In this document: positions 1-11,939 of the stretch, in pieces
Numbering within the stretch: position 1 is the stretch's first letter
Layout: the number at the start of each line of letters is the position of its first letter
Made by a program: the position numbers and the translations under genes
NCBI GenBank assembly: GCA_030512295.1
Contig: JAULSR010000002.1
Coordinates: 2,046,001-2,110,000 of the forward strand
DNA from: Bombardia bombarda
Lineage: Eukaryota; Ascomycota; Sordariomycetes; Sordariales; Lasiosphaeriaceae
Length of the DNA stretch: 64,000 nt
Direction: 5' to 3'
Notes under the pieces: model-generated
The model's input: the letters and a program-made list of their open reading frames with translations, nothing else
Databases searched by the model: none
What the model was told of the DNA's origin: nothing

Positions 1-274
1 TCATGTGAATGACAGGGCAAAGTACCTAAATGAATCGAACATGATAATACCTTAGCGCATGAACCTTGGTCTGATCACTCTGTAACCTATGTAGTATGCA
101 GTCAACCCACCTGCACCCTCCCTCCCGCACCCACCTTCACATACCAGGTCTGCCTATCCACACACACACACACACACACACACCATCCTCCATCCTCCAT
201 CATCTAATCTAATCACACCAAAAAAAATCGCAGCAAACCTCCCAAAATCTCACACACCACCTCCCCCCTCCACG
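1..274. other. Left edge, no gene seen; (CA)n microsatellite
   Basis: No coding exon is recognised. A CA dinucleotide run lies at about 159-183, followed by C/T-rich sequence up to the stop codon of the FAS alpha gene. This is the 3' flank of that minus-strand gene. Whatever lies to the left, including a possible FAS beta gene, is outside the window. Confidence 0.6.
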
Positions 275-3200
275 TTACATCATCGCCCCAGGATCCAAAA
301 ACACCTTCTCGCCGCCCAACCCCCTTTCGTCCCAAGCCGACTGCTCCTTCACCTTGACCACGCTATTCGTCATCATCGCTGCCTGGAATGCCCTATCCAC
401 CCGCACACGCCTTGCCTCGACCTTTACCCGGTACTCGTCAAACTCACCCGCCTCCAGCGCCGCAAACAGCGCTCTGGGGGTAACCCCAATTACGATCCCG
501 CCCTTCTGTCCAAACCCAAACGACGTCAGCATAAACGCCTTGATCTGGCCCCGCGGGAGCTGCATCGCCTCGGAGGGGTACACGAGATGGGTGAACCCGC
601 GCAGCGCCGCATCTACATCATCAGCGTTGGGGTTGCCGGGAACGAGTCCCGACCCCAGCACCTGCAGACAGCCATTGAGCATCCAGGCGCCGGCGCCGCC
701 CTTGGGATGGCCTGTGAGGTGCTTTTGGCAGATAACAAGCAGCGGGTTGCCGGCGGCGCGGCCGAGGTGCGCCATCTGCTGGTTGATGACAGAGCTCTCG
801 TTCTTGTCGTTGGCCTTGGTCGAGGTGCCGTGGAAAGAGGCGACGGCAATGTCATCGATGGTCAGCCCCCACACTGTCAGGGCCGCCCGCATGGGAGCGA
901 TGGATGGGTCGAGCTGGCGGATGCCGTCCCCGTTCCACATCCACTGAGCATCTGACTTCCGACAAGACGATGCCGATTCGACCATTTGCTTATGCGCGGC
1001 ATCTGCCTCGGCTCGAATGCCTTTACTGTGTGCTGACGTGCTGCTGGCCAGCTGTGCCCGTTTCCAAACCTCGATAAAGGCCAGCTCCTGCTCCAGTCTC
1101 GACCGGCGGTAATGGATGTCCAGGAGAGGGGAGCGTGTCGCTGCAGGCGATTCTCGTGCCGCGGTGAGTACTCCCTGACCTGGTGCTGGTACTGAGCGAC
1201 TCACGTTATCGCCAGCCATTTGTGTGTAGGCGACGATGGCGTAGATGGGCAAGCCCATGCGAAGTGCCAGTTCGGCGCTCATGACAATCTGAACACCACA
1301 TCCAGCCGACTCTACAAAGCCGGCGCGAGACGATGCTGTCGGCCGCGACATTTGCGAAGGGAGATATCCCTTAGCCGTTTCCGCCTCCGAAACCATGGTG
1401 GCCTTCATGTTGGAAAACTCATGCGCGACCTCTTCCTGCAGATCGTCAGTGCCACCAACGAGGGCAACCTTAACGCGCCGAGACTTTATCCCCTCGCAGG
1501 CATTGTCGAGAGATTCAACTGATGTGGCACAGGTGCCCGTGGGTGTTTTGATAGGTCCTGTTGCCCCAAAAAGAAGCATGTTCGTCCAAGCCGCCATCGA
1601 GTTCAGGAACGTCTCTTGCAGAATATCGCCCTGCACTGGCTCATCGCGGTAACGGTGACGGTACATGTCTCGCATGGACTTAAGACCACCCGCTCCCGAT
1701 CCAATGCAGTTCTCCAGTTCCGAGGTGTGGATGTACTGGTAAAGCTCGTAAGGATCTTCGATGCCGGCGCTATACATGGCCTCACAGACGCAGCACAGCA
1801 CATATAGTGTTATGGGATCGACTTGGGAAATAATATCTTCTGGAATCCCATAGGTGGCTGCGTTCCAGCCTTTAGGAAGCTGTGCGGCGACACCTTGGTG
1901 CCCGGTGCTGGCTTTGGGAATGAGGAATGTCGCGCCGCGCTTGACGATGACAGTCCAGGTTTGTGAGTCGGCAGATCCTTTGGGGAAGGTGCTTACTTTG
2001 TCCCCGTGGCGTAGCTTGAAAGATTGTGCAAGAGTCTCTGATGTGTCAAACGGTGGAAGGTCATCATCTAGCACAATCTCATGGAGGAGTTCCTTGCTTG
2101 CAGGGTCGTAGCTGTCCAGAGACTCGGGCTCCAAGACACGAATACCACAATGTTTCATGATGTAATCTTCGTAACGAGTCGCAAACTCCTCTTCGCCCAC
2201 TGGCTTTCCAGATTCGACGTCCAGCCAGCCCACGAAAGGTTTGCCATCGATGAGCCCATCGTGATGTTTCACTAGACCCATCATCCATGCCATTTCTGTG
2301 AGGCCATCCTGGTTCAGTCGGCCACGGCTCTCCACCTGCCACCGGGTCCGCGAGGAGCCCCAGGGGCCAAGCTCAGAAAATCCGACGATGACCACTGTGC
2401 GACTTAGGTCTACCATCCCGGCCAAAGCTTCCACATCTGCCGTCATATCTTGGTGTGCTGACAGCTTTGGAAACCCTTGGCGGATATTCGACCGTCTTCT
2501 GAGGGCAGGGATAGTTGGCTCTGCTAAGCCTGTTGCGTTTGTGGACTCCGTCTTCAAACCACAAACCACCTTCTCGTGCCTTTTTCTTTCAGCAAGAACG
2601 GCTTGCAATGTGCGGCGCTTGTTTGTAATGCCCTCTCTGATGGCCATGATCTCTTCCTTGAGATTTTGAAACCCCATCAGTCCACCACTCAGATCAGCAT
2701 AGACCGGTTCCAGGTCAGATTGTGCAATGATGGAGGGATGGACGAGCCCCAAGATATTGAATGCCATCTCCCCGGCAGTGAATGTCATCACACCGAGGTC
2801 CTCGATACCTTCTGCGACAATATTATTCGCGTTCATGAGCCCAGTTCCGCGCGTCCAGCCAATCACGGCTCCAATGACAGAAAGGTAGCCGGACCATTGT
2901 TCCGAGTGGTAGCGATTAAACAAGGTCTCGAGTCCAATCTTGGACTCTGAGTAAAGTCCATCACCGCCAAAATCGCCGTGATTGGGCGATAGCGGAAGGA
3001 GGACTGTGGTAGGGCGTCCAACATAGCGGCGTTTCTCCTTCTCCTGCTTAATGCAACCCATCAACCGAAGCACGTTTGTCAACATGGCTCGATGAGCCAC
3101 TTCAGACCGTGCATCAATGCTATCGATCTCGCGACCCAACTCCGAGATTGCGGCGAAGGGAATCACGAAGTCGATGTCGGCCGCGAGCCCGACCTTGCTG

Positions 3201-5469
3201 GTGGTGTCGTAGATATGTCCGACTAGACTTTCGACGTCCTTCTTGCTCGCAGCATTGAAAGGTAGGAGAATCAGCTCGGATCCAGAAGCTCCTGCTTCCT
3301 TGTAGAGCTTGGACATGAGGGGTCCGGCAGCGGCTGGGGTTCGACTTGTTGTGGCTATGACCCTTGCACCGCCTGAGAGAAGACCCCGGATCACTTCGAT
3401 ACCAATAGAGCCGGGACCAGCGCCAGTGACAAGAGCTGTCTTGCCGGCGTAGCTAATGCCGGATGTGCTGCCCGCAAAAAGGGCATTGAGGTACGCATCA
3501 GTGAGTGCCCTGTCATAGTTCCATGGCGCGCTGTCGCTGCTAGTGCCACGTCGAAGGCAGTGGACAAAACTGCGACTGGGCCCATTGCGGCGCGCGGCAC
3601 TTAGGATATCGTAGTAGCTCAATCCACCGCCACTTCGAGCTGTCTCGGTGTATTGTATCTGTCCCCTCTCGTCAACCGACGTATGCGGCGCCATCGCAGG
3701 CTCTGTGAACCGAAAAACAGGCAGTGCCTTCGCGTTGGCTGGCTTGAGTTTCAAGAGATACTCTGCCATCTCTTGAGCGGGTCCTTTTTGGGCACAGTAC
3801 CTCAGCATGTTCTCTAGTTCTTCCGTCCATCTGTTTGCCAGAGACTGAAGACGTTGAGTCGAGGCAGGATTGCCACCTTCATGCCGTTGGAAGAGTCGCG
3901 CTACGTCCTCACGCACCCAGTTCCACCATGATAAATAGCGCCGCTCCTTCTTCGTGTCAAAGACCCCCTGGATTCCGGAGAGGAACTCCTCATTGAGCTC
4001 TGCGTAGAAACCGTCTAGCTGTTTCTGAACTTCACCAGTGGTCTTTTCGCCCATTGCTGCTTCGCCGGATCTCCCAATTTCAATGCCAAGATGTTGAGCA
4101 AGGACGTCAAGCTGCTTTCGCAACACATTGTTTTGCTGGGCTTTGAGGGCGTCAAGGCTGGCGCTGTCAACCTGCACAGGTGCAGTTTGCGAGCCACCAC
4201 TCTGTGAGCCCCCCGAAGACGTGGCCGTCGGCAACGAGATGGCGGCGTGCTTGGCGTATCGAGCCACTGCCATATCAAGAAACCTGTGCACTTCGCCCCC
4301 ATCCGATAGGCGAGCAGCGGGCTCCATAGTGACGCAGAAACACTGAACTGCCGTCTGGCTGTTTGGGCCCAGACCCCAGCTTGATGCCAGGTAGGCGGCC
4401 ACTTCTGTTTGGCCAAAGCCACCGGGCATTTTGGAGGAAAGAAAACGCTCGATCAGTCGTTTTGATGATTTGCCTGGCTTTCCGGAGAACCCCGAGGCAA
4501 GTCTATCGCCGAGGGCCTCGATAGCTATGGCCTCGCTGCCGTCGGGCAGATCCCCAAATTCTGCAGCAAGGTCGCCGATGAGTTCGTTTTGGAGGGTGGA
4601 TTTGCCTGGTAATGGGAGTTAGTTTAAGTATTTTCGCCATGCGTGTGGCTTGAAATCGTACCATTGGAGATACTCTGAACAGACTCGTTTACAGAGATGT
4701 CATCAAACGCCCTCCTCAACTTCTGCGCCACCACAGTAATGATGACATCGGTTGGTGTGAGGTCCTTGTCCACTGAGGCCGATGGAGCAGCCCGTACCAA
4801 TGCGACCGCAACAGGAGACGGCTCAGACTGTTGTGCAGGTGGAGGTCCAGAAAGTGTAGGCTTGACAGGCGAGGCGGTTTGTTGGGCGTCAATCTTGGCG
4901 GTATTCGACGAGTCTTGATCATATTCGTAGTAAATCTTGCGAGCATCTTCAGGGTCTGAAATGCTGAGGAACTCGCGCTCAACCGATTGAGCGGCGTCTT
5001 TATCGCCAACCAATCCCTTGGCTGATTTCTTGGCCATGGATGCCAAAACCTTGGCAGGGCCAATCTCGATAATTCGTTGGGCGTTGCATTCTGAAGCCAA
5101 GAGCGCCTTTTGTGTTTCAATCCTGGTGCAAGTTTGTTAGAGAGATAGATTGAAAAGCCACGACGGGTGAGAATGTACGGGTAGGTAAGGCAAGGTAGAA
5201 TAGTAGCTTGGTGGGTAGGGTTGAGGTGGCTGCGGGACGATAAGGTTTAGGGCAAATTGATCAGGTACGTACCATTGCACAGGAAAAGCGAATTGGTATC
5301 TATTATCAAAAAAGAATAATGTCAATTGATCATTCTCATATGAATGGATAATTTCAAGAAAAAGGGCAACAAACGTCAAAAGTTCCACAAGCAGATTATA
5401 GGCAATGCGCTGCTCTGAGAACCTCTTCTGCTCAGCTGGTGAGACTCTCTTAGTAGTACTCCGAGTCAT
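275..5469 (-). CDS. Fatty acid synthase alpha subunit, secondary-metabolism type (ACP-KR-KS, no PPT domain)
   Basis: Four exons read on the minus strand (5469-5375, 5299-5273, 5122-4662, 4605-275) give 1637 residues with all splice phases closing. The N-terminus has the part of the malonyl/palmitoyl transferase that alpha contributes (motifs AYNLLVELL and IIEIGPAKVLASMA). The ACP motif NGKSTLQNEL carries the pantetheine serine (about Ser197), its codons split by the 56-nt third intron. The ketoreductase follows (VTGAGPGSIG near 587, YSESK tyrosine near 746), then the ketosynthase with Cys1220 in GTCATS, His1453 in SFHGTSTK and His1494 in KHLTGHPKGG. The protein stops soon after the KS, at the point where primary fungal FAS alpha (about 1850 residues) continues into the phosphopantetheinyl transferase domain. 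That length and ending resemble specialised alpha subunits of the HexA/StcJ kind. It needs a beta subunit, not present here, and a PPTase in trans. It is divergent from the citrate synthase gene. Confidence 0.93.
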
Positions 5470-6173
5470 GATGGCTAGCTATTTTCAGCGTAGACAGCTG
5501 ACGGCAACACCTATTGAACGTGAAGTGGAGGAGTTGAATCAAAACCAATTAGTGACCATCGATGGGCGCGTGCTCATAATTTGAACTTGTGGGTAGCTCA
5601 AAAGTACTGGATGTCGATATATCATTTACACCAGCTGTTTTCACTACATTTTACTTTCATAACGCGAGATACTCATAAGCTAATAGTGCAAAACAAATCT
5701 CCCAGTCAGTAATCACACTAAACGGGTCACGGCTTGCGATTTGCGGCTCACGGCCTGCGTCAACAAGCTCCTTCACGTTCAATACCATCGGGGTCTGGTC
5801 TCCAGTCAAATTTCCTGGCTGTAGCAACATCTGATGAGCGCCGGCCGAGACCTGCCATGACCTGTCGCACAAGACCGACTGATACGGCTTCGCACCCGGA
5901 GGCCCGGCGTTGGCTAAATGAAACGGGATTCGGAGGAGAACTGTCAGACAAGGTTGTCAAGCCCAAGTCATACCCCGAATCGGTCCTCGGTTGCCGGCCC
6001 CGAAGTCGGGTCTGACAACCGAAGCGGCATTTGCCGACGAAGGGGCTCATTGCAGATGGATCATCAAACTCATTTTGAATATGTTTTAGAGATTCAATGA
6101 CTGTTGAAAAGCTGTTCGTCTTCTCGAGGCTTATTTGGAAATCCGTAGGCCAGAAATCAGCTTCGCCGTAAAC
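5470..6173. promoter_or_regulatory. Shared divergent promoter of FAS alpha and citrate synthase
   Basis: About 700 bp separate the two start codons, which face away from each other, so both genes must be driven from here. No convincing coding sequence is present. The half nearest the citrate synthase is rich in CCG/CGG triplets and contains nested inverted repeats (entered separately), the sort of motif bound by fungal Zn2Cys6 regulators. Co-regulation is inferred from the layout. Confidence 0.6.
5987..6022. promoter_or_regulatory. Nested inverted repeats, candidate Zn2Cys6 regulator site
   Basis: An outer inverted repeat has 7-bp arms TCGGTTG (5987-5993) and CAACCGA (6016-6022). Inside it lies a second inverted repeat, CCCGA-AG-TCGGG (5999-6010). 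A further CCGAATCGG-like element sits just left near 5975-5983. Binuclear-cluster activators bind paired CGG half-sites, so this is a plausible operator for the divergent pair. No regulator gene of that type was found in the window, so function is inferred only. Confidence 0.35.
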
Positions 6174-7836
6174 ATGCCTTCAGCTCTGTCGCCCGTCACC
6201 AATGGCAGCAAGGGGGTGAAAAATCCTCCAGCACACTTCTTGCACGTCGTTGATAGCCGCACAGGACAATACCACGCCATTGGGATTCATCACAACGCCA
6301 TCAATGCTAGTGATTTCAAGGCGATCAAAGCACCGAAAGATGTCGCCCATCCGGAGTACCAGAATGACCAGGGGATTCGGGTTTATGACCCAGGCTTCTC
6401 AAACACTGTGGTTAGCGAAAGCAAGATTACATACATGTAAGTTTATGCGTTTGTGTTGCTCGTTCAATCGTCACTACCAATAATTCTGATCACTGGCATT
6501 ACCAGCGATGGATTGGAGGGCACGATTCAGTACAGAGGATACTCCATTCACGACATAATAGGAAAGAAGAAGTTTGAGGAGCTGTCATATCTTTTGATAT
6601 GGGGGAGCTGGCCATCTGCACAAGAAGCAGAACAATACAAAGAGCGTATCAATAGCGTGCCGCTCATTGATGAGACCGTCTTCAACGTCATTCGGTCGTT
6701 TCCGTAAGTCGCACGCATCAGAGGAGCAGATAGCTCAAGAGGAAACAAGTACTCAAGAGGCTGACGATAATTTTTATCAACATGACAGAAAGAATGGTTC
6801 AATCGTGGGCATGATGATCGCCGGTCTAAGCGCTCTCCAGTCCACCGACATGTCTACCATACCCGCCCACGCAGCCAAAGCTCTCTACTTGGGCAATCCA
6901 AAGAGGGTAGATGAGCAGATCATCCGCGTCATGGCGAGCTTGTCCATGATTACGGCGGCATCCTACTGCCATCATACTGACAGGACCTTCACGCACCCGC
7001 GAACCGACCTTTCCTACATCGAGAATTTTCTCCTTATGACCGGCCATGTAGACCCAGCTACAGGTTTACCGAACCCACGGTACGTGGACGCCCTTGAGCG
7101 TCTATGGGCTATCGTTGCAGACCACGAGATGACATGCTCGACTTCAGCTCTGCTGCAGACGGCATCGGCATTGCCAGACGTCATCTCCAGCTTGATCTCG
7201 GCTTTTTCTGCCGGCTACGGGCCGCTGCACGGCGGCGCCATTGAGGTGGCGTACAAGAACATCGAAGAGATTGGCACTGTCGACGACGTTCCTGCCAAGC
7301 TTGCTCGTGTCAAGGCTGGAAAGGAGCGTCTCTTCGGCTACGGGCACCGCATCTATCGTGTGACTGACCCGCGCTTCACTTACATCACCGAGATTCTCGG
7401 GGAGCTGACCGAAGAGGTCGCCAAGGATCCGCTCCTGACGGTGGCGTTTGCACTGGACCGCGCTGCGGCTGCAGATGAGTATTTCATCTCAAGGAGGCTG
7501 CGCCCAAATGCCGACCTGTTTGCGGCGTTTGCGTACAAGGCCCTGTGAGTTCATACTGTGTTACTGGTCGCTGGTCTAGAATCATTCGCCATGGCTCGAC
7601 TGCTGACGAGATGTTTCCGGAAAGGGGCTTCCCAGCCGAGTTCATTCTGCCCATCTCGATGGTGTCAAGAACTCAAGGGTTCATGGCCCACTGGAAGGAG
7701 GCGATGGGTACGTTTATTTTCTTTCTCTGTAAATTCAAGATGACCAACTGCTAATTGGATGCGCACTCCAGAGGGCGGACCCCGTATCTGGCGACCAGGC
7801 CAGATTTATACTGGTGAGCTGAATCGGAAAGAGTAG
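6174..7836 (+). CDS. Citrate synthase family protein, candidate alkylcitrate synthase
   Basis: Five exons (6174-6436, 6506-6703, 6789-7544, 7625-7707, 7772-7836) give 454 residues with closing phases. The first ATG after the upstream stop is at 6174. Citrate synthase landmarks are seen: ITY-IDG-EG...YRGYSI near the first junction, GPLHGGA with His301, GYGHRIYR with His340, and Asp396 in RPNADLF, matching the His/His/Asp catalytic set. These enzymes condense an acyl-CoA with oxaloacetate. The N-terminus is not an Arg-rich amphipathic mitochondrial leader, and the C-terminus NRKE is not a peroxisomal SKL-type signal, so a cytosolic role is possible. Being divergent from a specialised FAS alpha points to a secondary alkylcitrate synthase, as in oryzine, sporothriolide and maleidride pathways, rather than the TCA enzyme. 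A methylcitrate synthase paralogue is the main alternative. Confidence 0.85.
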
Positions 7837-9110
7837 CAGGGTGAATATCGTGCTTGCGGTGGCCCTATAGACGTTTTCCTTTTGTTCTGGCATGAGGAAT
7901 GCAATCGCACATCCATCTGAACGGAATAGCAGCCAATGAAGACGGCCGTGGGTCAACACGTGGAAGTTACTGCGCCAAGCCGACCTCGCAGCATGGAGAC
8001 TCGGCAGGTCAATGCAACCACCGAAGTGGAGAATAGGCAGGTGCTCAACTTGGGTCCTCACAACAGCCAAAAGGCCAGGAGTACGTACACTATTGAACAG
8101 TGCAGACGGCCATCGTAAGAGATACAGAGCAGGAATAGCATGTACTTAGATTACGTCAATCCATTTCGCTTCTGTTTGTTATAGTCCCGTCGTCAGTAGC
8201 TAGCTGGTGGTATCTGGAGGTTCGAGCTTTCACAATATGACACAACTCAGTCTTCGCTTACCGTTTCCCCGATCTCGACTTTTAAAAGTAGAATAGACTG
8301 TTCATGATGGATCATCTTATCTTCAGGTCCCAGCTGCCGATAGTGGAGCAACTCCATTCGTTGAGAGATGAATGCTATGCGATGGAGGCTTCTATCACCC
8401 ATTCCTCAGAGTTTCAGCTGCCCTAGCGGAATGAGTGGAGGGAACCGGATGTTCCAATGCTCCCCTCCCCAATGGACCCCAACGCAATGCAGGCAATATA
8501 TGCGGTCGATCTCAAATCAGCCTGTCGGGTTCGCCACCTCGGCCGCCCACCAGTCAAGTGAAAGTCCAAAAACTGCGGATGGGCCGAGAACTTTGAAGAC
8601 CCAGAACCTACCCTCCCCTCGCTCCTACCTCTTCAGGGGCAGCAGCGAGGTGCAAGGGGGCCAGCGGCATCAGCCGACGACCGACCATTGTGTCGTTCGC
8701 TCCTGCCTACCCCAGGACGTGGCAGACGCACTTAAGGCGGGGCTTGGCGAAGCTTGGCATCCACCACACCTGTCCATTCGGGAAGGTGAAGGTGCGCAAC
8801 GTGCCTGTCCAGCCAATGGCGAGCTAGCAGCCCCTGGAATGCTGGGCTAGCTCTTCGATCCCCCTGTTAGCCATCTCGACGGCCAGTCTAAACATTGGCT
8901 GCCAGATAACGAGCGCAACACTGCATCGCCGAGCGCGTCCGTCCTATCATGAAAGCTCCGCGGCTCACATGCTTCCGCACAATCGCCAATGGAGCTACCC
9001 ATGGCAACCTCCAGGTCCCTTATAATGGCAGGAGGGCGCGCCCGGCCTGACACGATTGAATCCTTTGACCCCAGGCCCTCAGCAGAATTCAGCCCGACCG
9101 CAAATCGATC
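7837..9110. other. Intergenic, no recognised gene
   Basis: About 1.3 kb between the citrate synthase stop and the nuclease start. An open frame at 8368-8850 has no recognisable domain, an amino acid make-up typical of chance frames, and no intron logic, so it is not called. The right portion is the promoter and 5' leader of the secreted nuclease-fold gene. Confidence 0.5.
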
Positions 9111-11096
9111 ATGAAGGCGTCATCCTGTGCCCTTTGCTGGGCTCTCGCGGTCCTGCAGCCCCTCGCTGCCGCCGTGACCATCGCCGAGATTAATGGAAAC
9201 AAGTACCTCTCGCCGCTGTCGGGGCAGTCGGTGACCAATGTGACGGGACTTGTCACCGCCAAGGGTCCCAGTGGCTTCTGGATTCGATCGACGACGCCAG
9301 ATGACAGCCCTCTTACCTCCGAGTCGGTCTATGTCTTCAGCAGCACTGCCGGCGCGAACCTGACGGTGGGCGACATCATCTCGCTCAACGGCAGGGTGGC
9401 CGAGTACAGGTCGACAAACACGTACATCTACCTCACCGAGATCAGTTCCCCGACCAGCGTCACGAAGATCTCGTCAGGCAACACCGTCAAGCCCCTCGTC
9501 ATTGGCGTCGACACACTCCCTCCGCCCACCTCTCTGTTCACCTCGCTCGATGGCGGCGATATTTTCTCGTACCCCAATGCGGTCGCCAACCTGTCGGTTG
9601 TCAACCCGGTCCTGAACCCAGCCCTGTACGGGCTTGATTTCTGGGAGAGCTTGAGTGGCGAGCTCGTCACCATCAAGAACCCCACTGCTCTTGTGCGGCC
9701 CAACAGCTACGGCGACACCTGGGTGATTGGCGATTGGCCCGTAACGGGCAGGAACGCCCACGGCGGTTTGACCATGACGAGCAAGGACTCCAACCCCGAG
9801 ACCATCATCGTCGGCACTCCGCTTGACGGCACCAAGAACCCCTCCACTACCAAGATGGGCGACAAGACCCAGGACATCACGGGCATCGTGCAGCAGGCCT
9901 TTGGCTACTACAACATCCTGCCCCTGACTGGCATCAAGACGACCACTCTCAACACTGCTTCCGCGCCCCCATCTTCGCTCAAGTCCCTGGGCAACTGCCG
10001 CGGAATCACCGTCGGCGACTATAACGTCGAGAACCTGGCGCCCACCTCGGCCCATCTCCCCAAGGTCGCCAGCCAGATCGTCAACGTCCTTAAGACGCCT
10101 GACATTATCTTCCTGCAGGAGATCCAAGACAACAACGGCGCCACCAATGACGCCGTCGTCAGCGCCAACCTCACTCTGTCTACCCTCGCCGCCGCCGTCA
10201 AGTCGATCAGCAACGTCACCTACGAGTTTGTCAGCGTTGACCCCGTCTCTAACCAAGACGGCGGCGCTCCTGGAGGCAACATTCGTGTCGCCTACTTCTA
10301 CCGCCCCGAGGTCATCAGCTTGTACAAGCCCAACCCCGGCTCCCCGACCGACGCCAACGAGGTTCTGGCCGGTCCCCTTCTCAAGTTCAACCCAGGCAGG
10401 ATCGCCCCGGCGAGCGAGGCCTGGTCTGCCACTCGCAAGCCTATTGCTGCCCAGTGGCGTGCCAAGGGCGCGAAGAAGCCATTCTTCACCGTCAACCTGC
10501 ACTGGAGCTCCAAGGGCGGCGGCACCTCCTTCCAAGGCGACGTGCGCCCGCCCATCAATGGTGTTATTGACAGGAGAATTCTGCAGGCTAATGTTACCGG
10601 GGTAAGTTCACGTCTCTTGTCTGCTGTCAAGAGTCATACATGCTAACCACTTGACTTTTTCTGCCAACAGTCATTCATCGCCCAGATCCTCGCCCAGGAC
10701 CCCCGCGCCCACATCATCTCGGCCGGTGACTTCAACGAGTTTACCTTTGTCAAGCCCATGCAGACGTACAGCTCGATCTCGGGGCTCAAGGACCTTGACG
10801 AGGTCGTTGGCCTGCCAGTCGAGGAGAGATATACATAGTACGTTGGCCAGCCCCCTGTTCTGTTTCTCTGACTACTCTTTCTGCAGATTGTGAACATTCT
10901 GCTAACACGGTAACCCATAAACAGTATCTTCGACAACAACGCCCAGGAGCTCGACCACATGTATGTCAGCCCTTCGCTGGCCACCAAGACGACAAAGTAC
11001 GAGCACCTCCACATCAATACGTGGGCGACCGATGCCGATGTCGTTTCGGATCACGATCCCAGCGTTGCTTATTTCAACGTCTGCGCTTGCCCCTGA
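9111..11096 (+). CDS. Secreted endonuclease/exonuclease/phosphatase-fold protein
   Basis: Three exons (9111-10601, 10671-10837, 10925-11096) give 609 residues. An N-terminal signal peptide of about 20 residues (hydrophobic core ALCWALAVLQPLAAA) is followed by an OB-fold-like N-terminal region and, from about residue 300, an endonuclease/exonuclease/phosphatase domain. Signature positions of that superfamily are visible: GDYNVENL, FLQEIQDN, NLHWSSKGGG, the GDFNEF metal/catalytic motif, and SDHDPSVAYF near the end. Several N-x-S/T sites fit secretion. Likely activity is phosphodiester hydrolysis of extracellular nucleic acid, but phosphatases share the fold. It lies between the FAS/citrate synthase pair and the PKS, yet nothing links it to the metabolite, so it may be a bystander. 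Confidence 0.85.
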
Positions 11097-11939
11097 TTCT
11101 AATGATTTGTGGATGCATATTTCGAAAGCGTGGATTTGATGTGTATAATTACTATCATGGATGGGAAATTCTAAAATATGTCTGCGCATAAAAGTTGTTG
11201 GAGGCGGGCTGAAAATGCATTTTGGGCTACTCTAATAAGAATATAATTTCAGTTTAATCTTCTCCATAAATGGACATGTCCACGTTAGTACTGCCACGAA
11301 CAAATCTAGAGGGAGCAGCGGGCTGTGTTACTTTCAAATAACGTAGACGAGGAATTGAAGATGGCACAACATTTGCAGAGCTGCAAGTTACTGCCAAAGT
11401 GGAGCAGTTATGAAAAGAATGGATTACTGTGGCAGCTGTATACTTTTTGTTGCTTGAAAGAAACGCTACAGGAGACGCTCTAATGGAGACAGGGGCTGTA
11501 TTTCGTTGGTGGGATGGAATGGATCGTCATTCGTCCGGCGGTGGTCGAGTCGTCCCGAGATTGCCAAGACTCCCCGTGGGCTGGTACATGTACCTTTTTA
11601 GCATGCCTACAGCGCATGTGGGATTGATTAGGTACCTAGTATGGCAATTCCACCTCTAATACGTCTCTCTTCCACCAATTTCACGTAATTCCACCAGAAA
11701 ACATGAATTTCGTAATGGTGTATTTTTTCGCTCCAACCAGGCGACAATCGATTTTGAGGCGCAACTGCACACCAGTTGACTAACACCAGGACCATGATAT
11801 CATATCCATCAAACTGATATAAATACCAAATCCCACAATTTGTTTCTAGATACCCTCAACCATCAACACCCACCTTCAGCACCACCAGACAATAACAGTA
11901 TCCACCACGCAACAAGATTTTAGTCCCTAGACATTCAAG
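11097..11939. other. Intergenic, promoter side of cupin gene
   Basis: About 840 bp with A/T-rich 3' flank of the nuclease gene and, from about 11800, a C/A-rich leader typical of fungal 5' UTRs before the cupin ATG. A short open frame at 11429-11659 shows no recognisable domain and is not called. Confidence 0.5.

Noticed and set aside
8368..8850. 160-codon open frame between citrate synthase and nuclease
   Set aside because: No domain, low-information composition, no splice or promoter support.
9474..10535. 353-codon frame on the minus strand
   Set aside because: It is the antisense shadow of the secreted nuclease-fold gene, whose sense frame has clear motifs.
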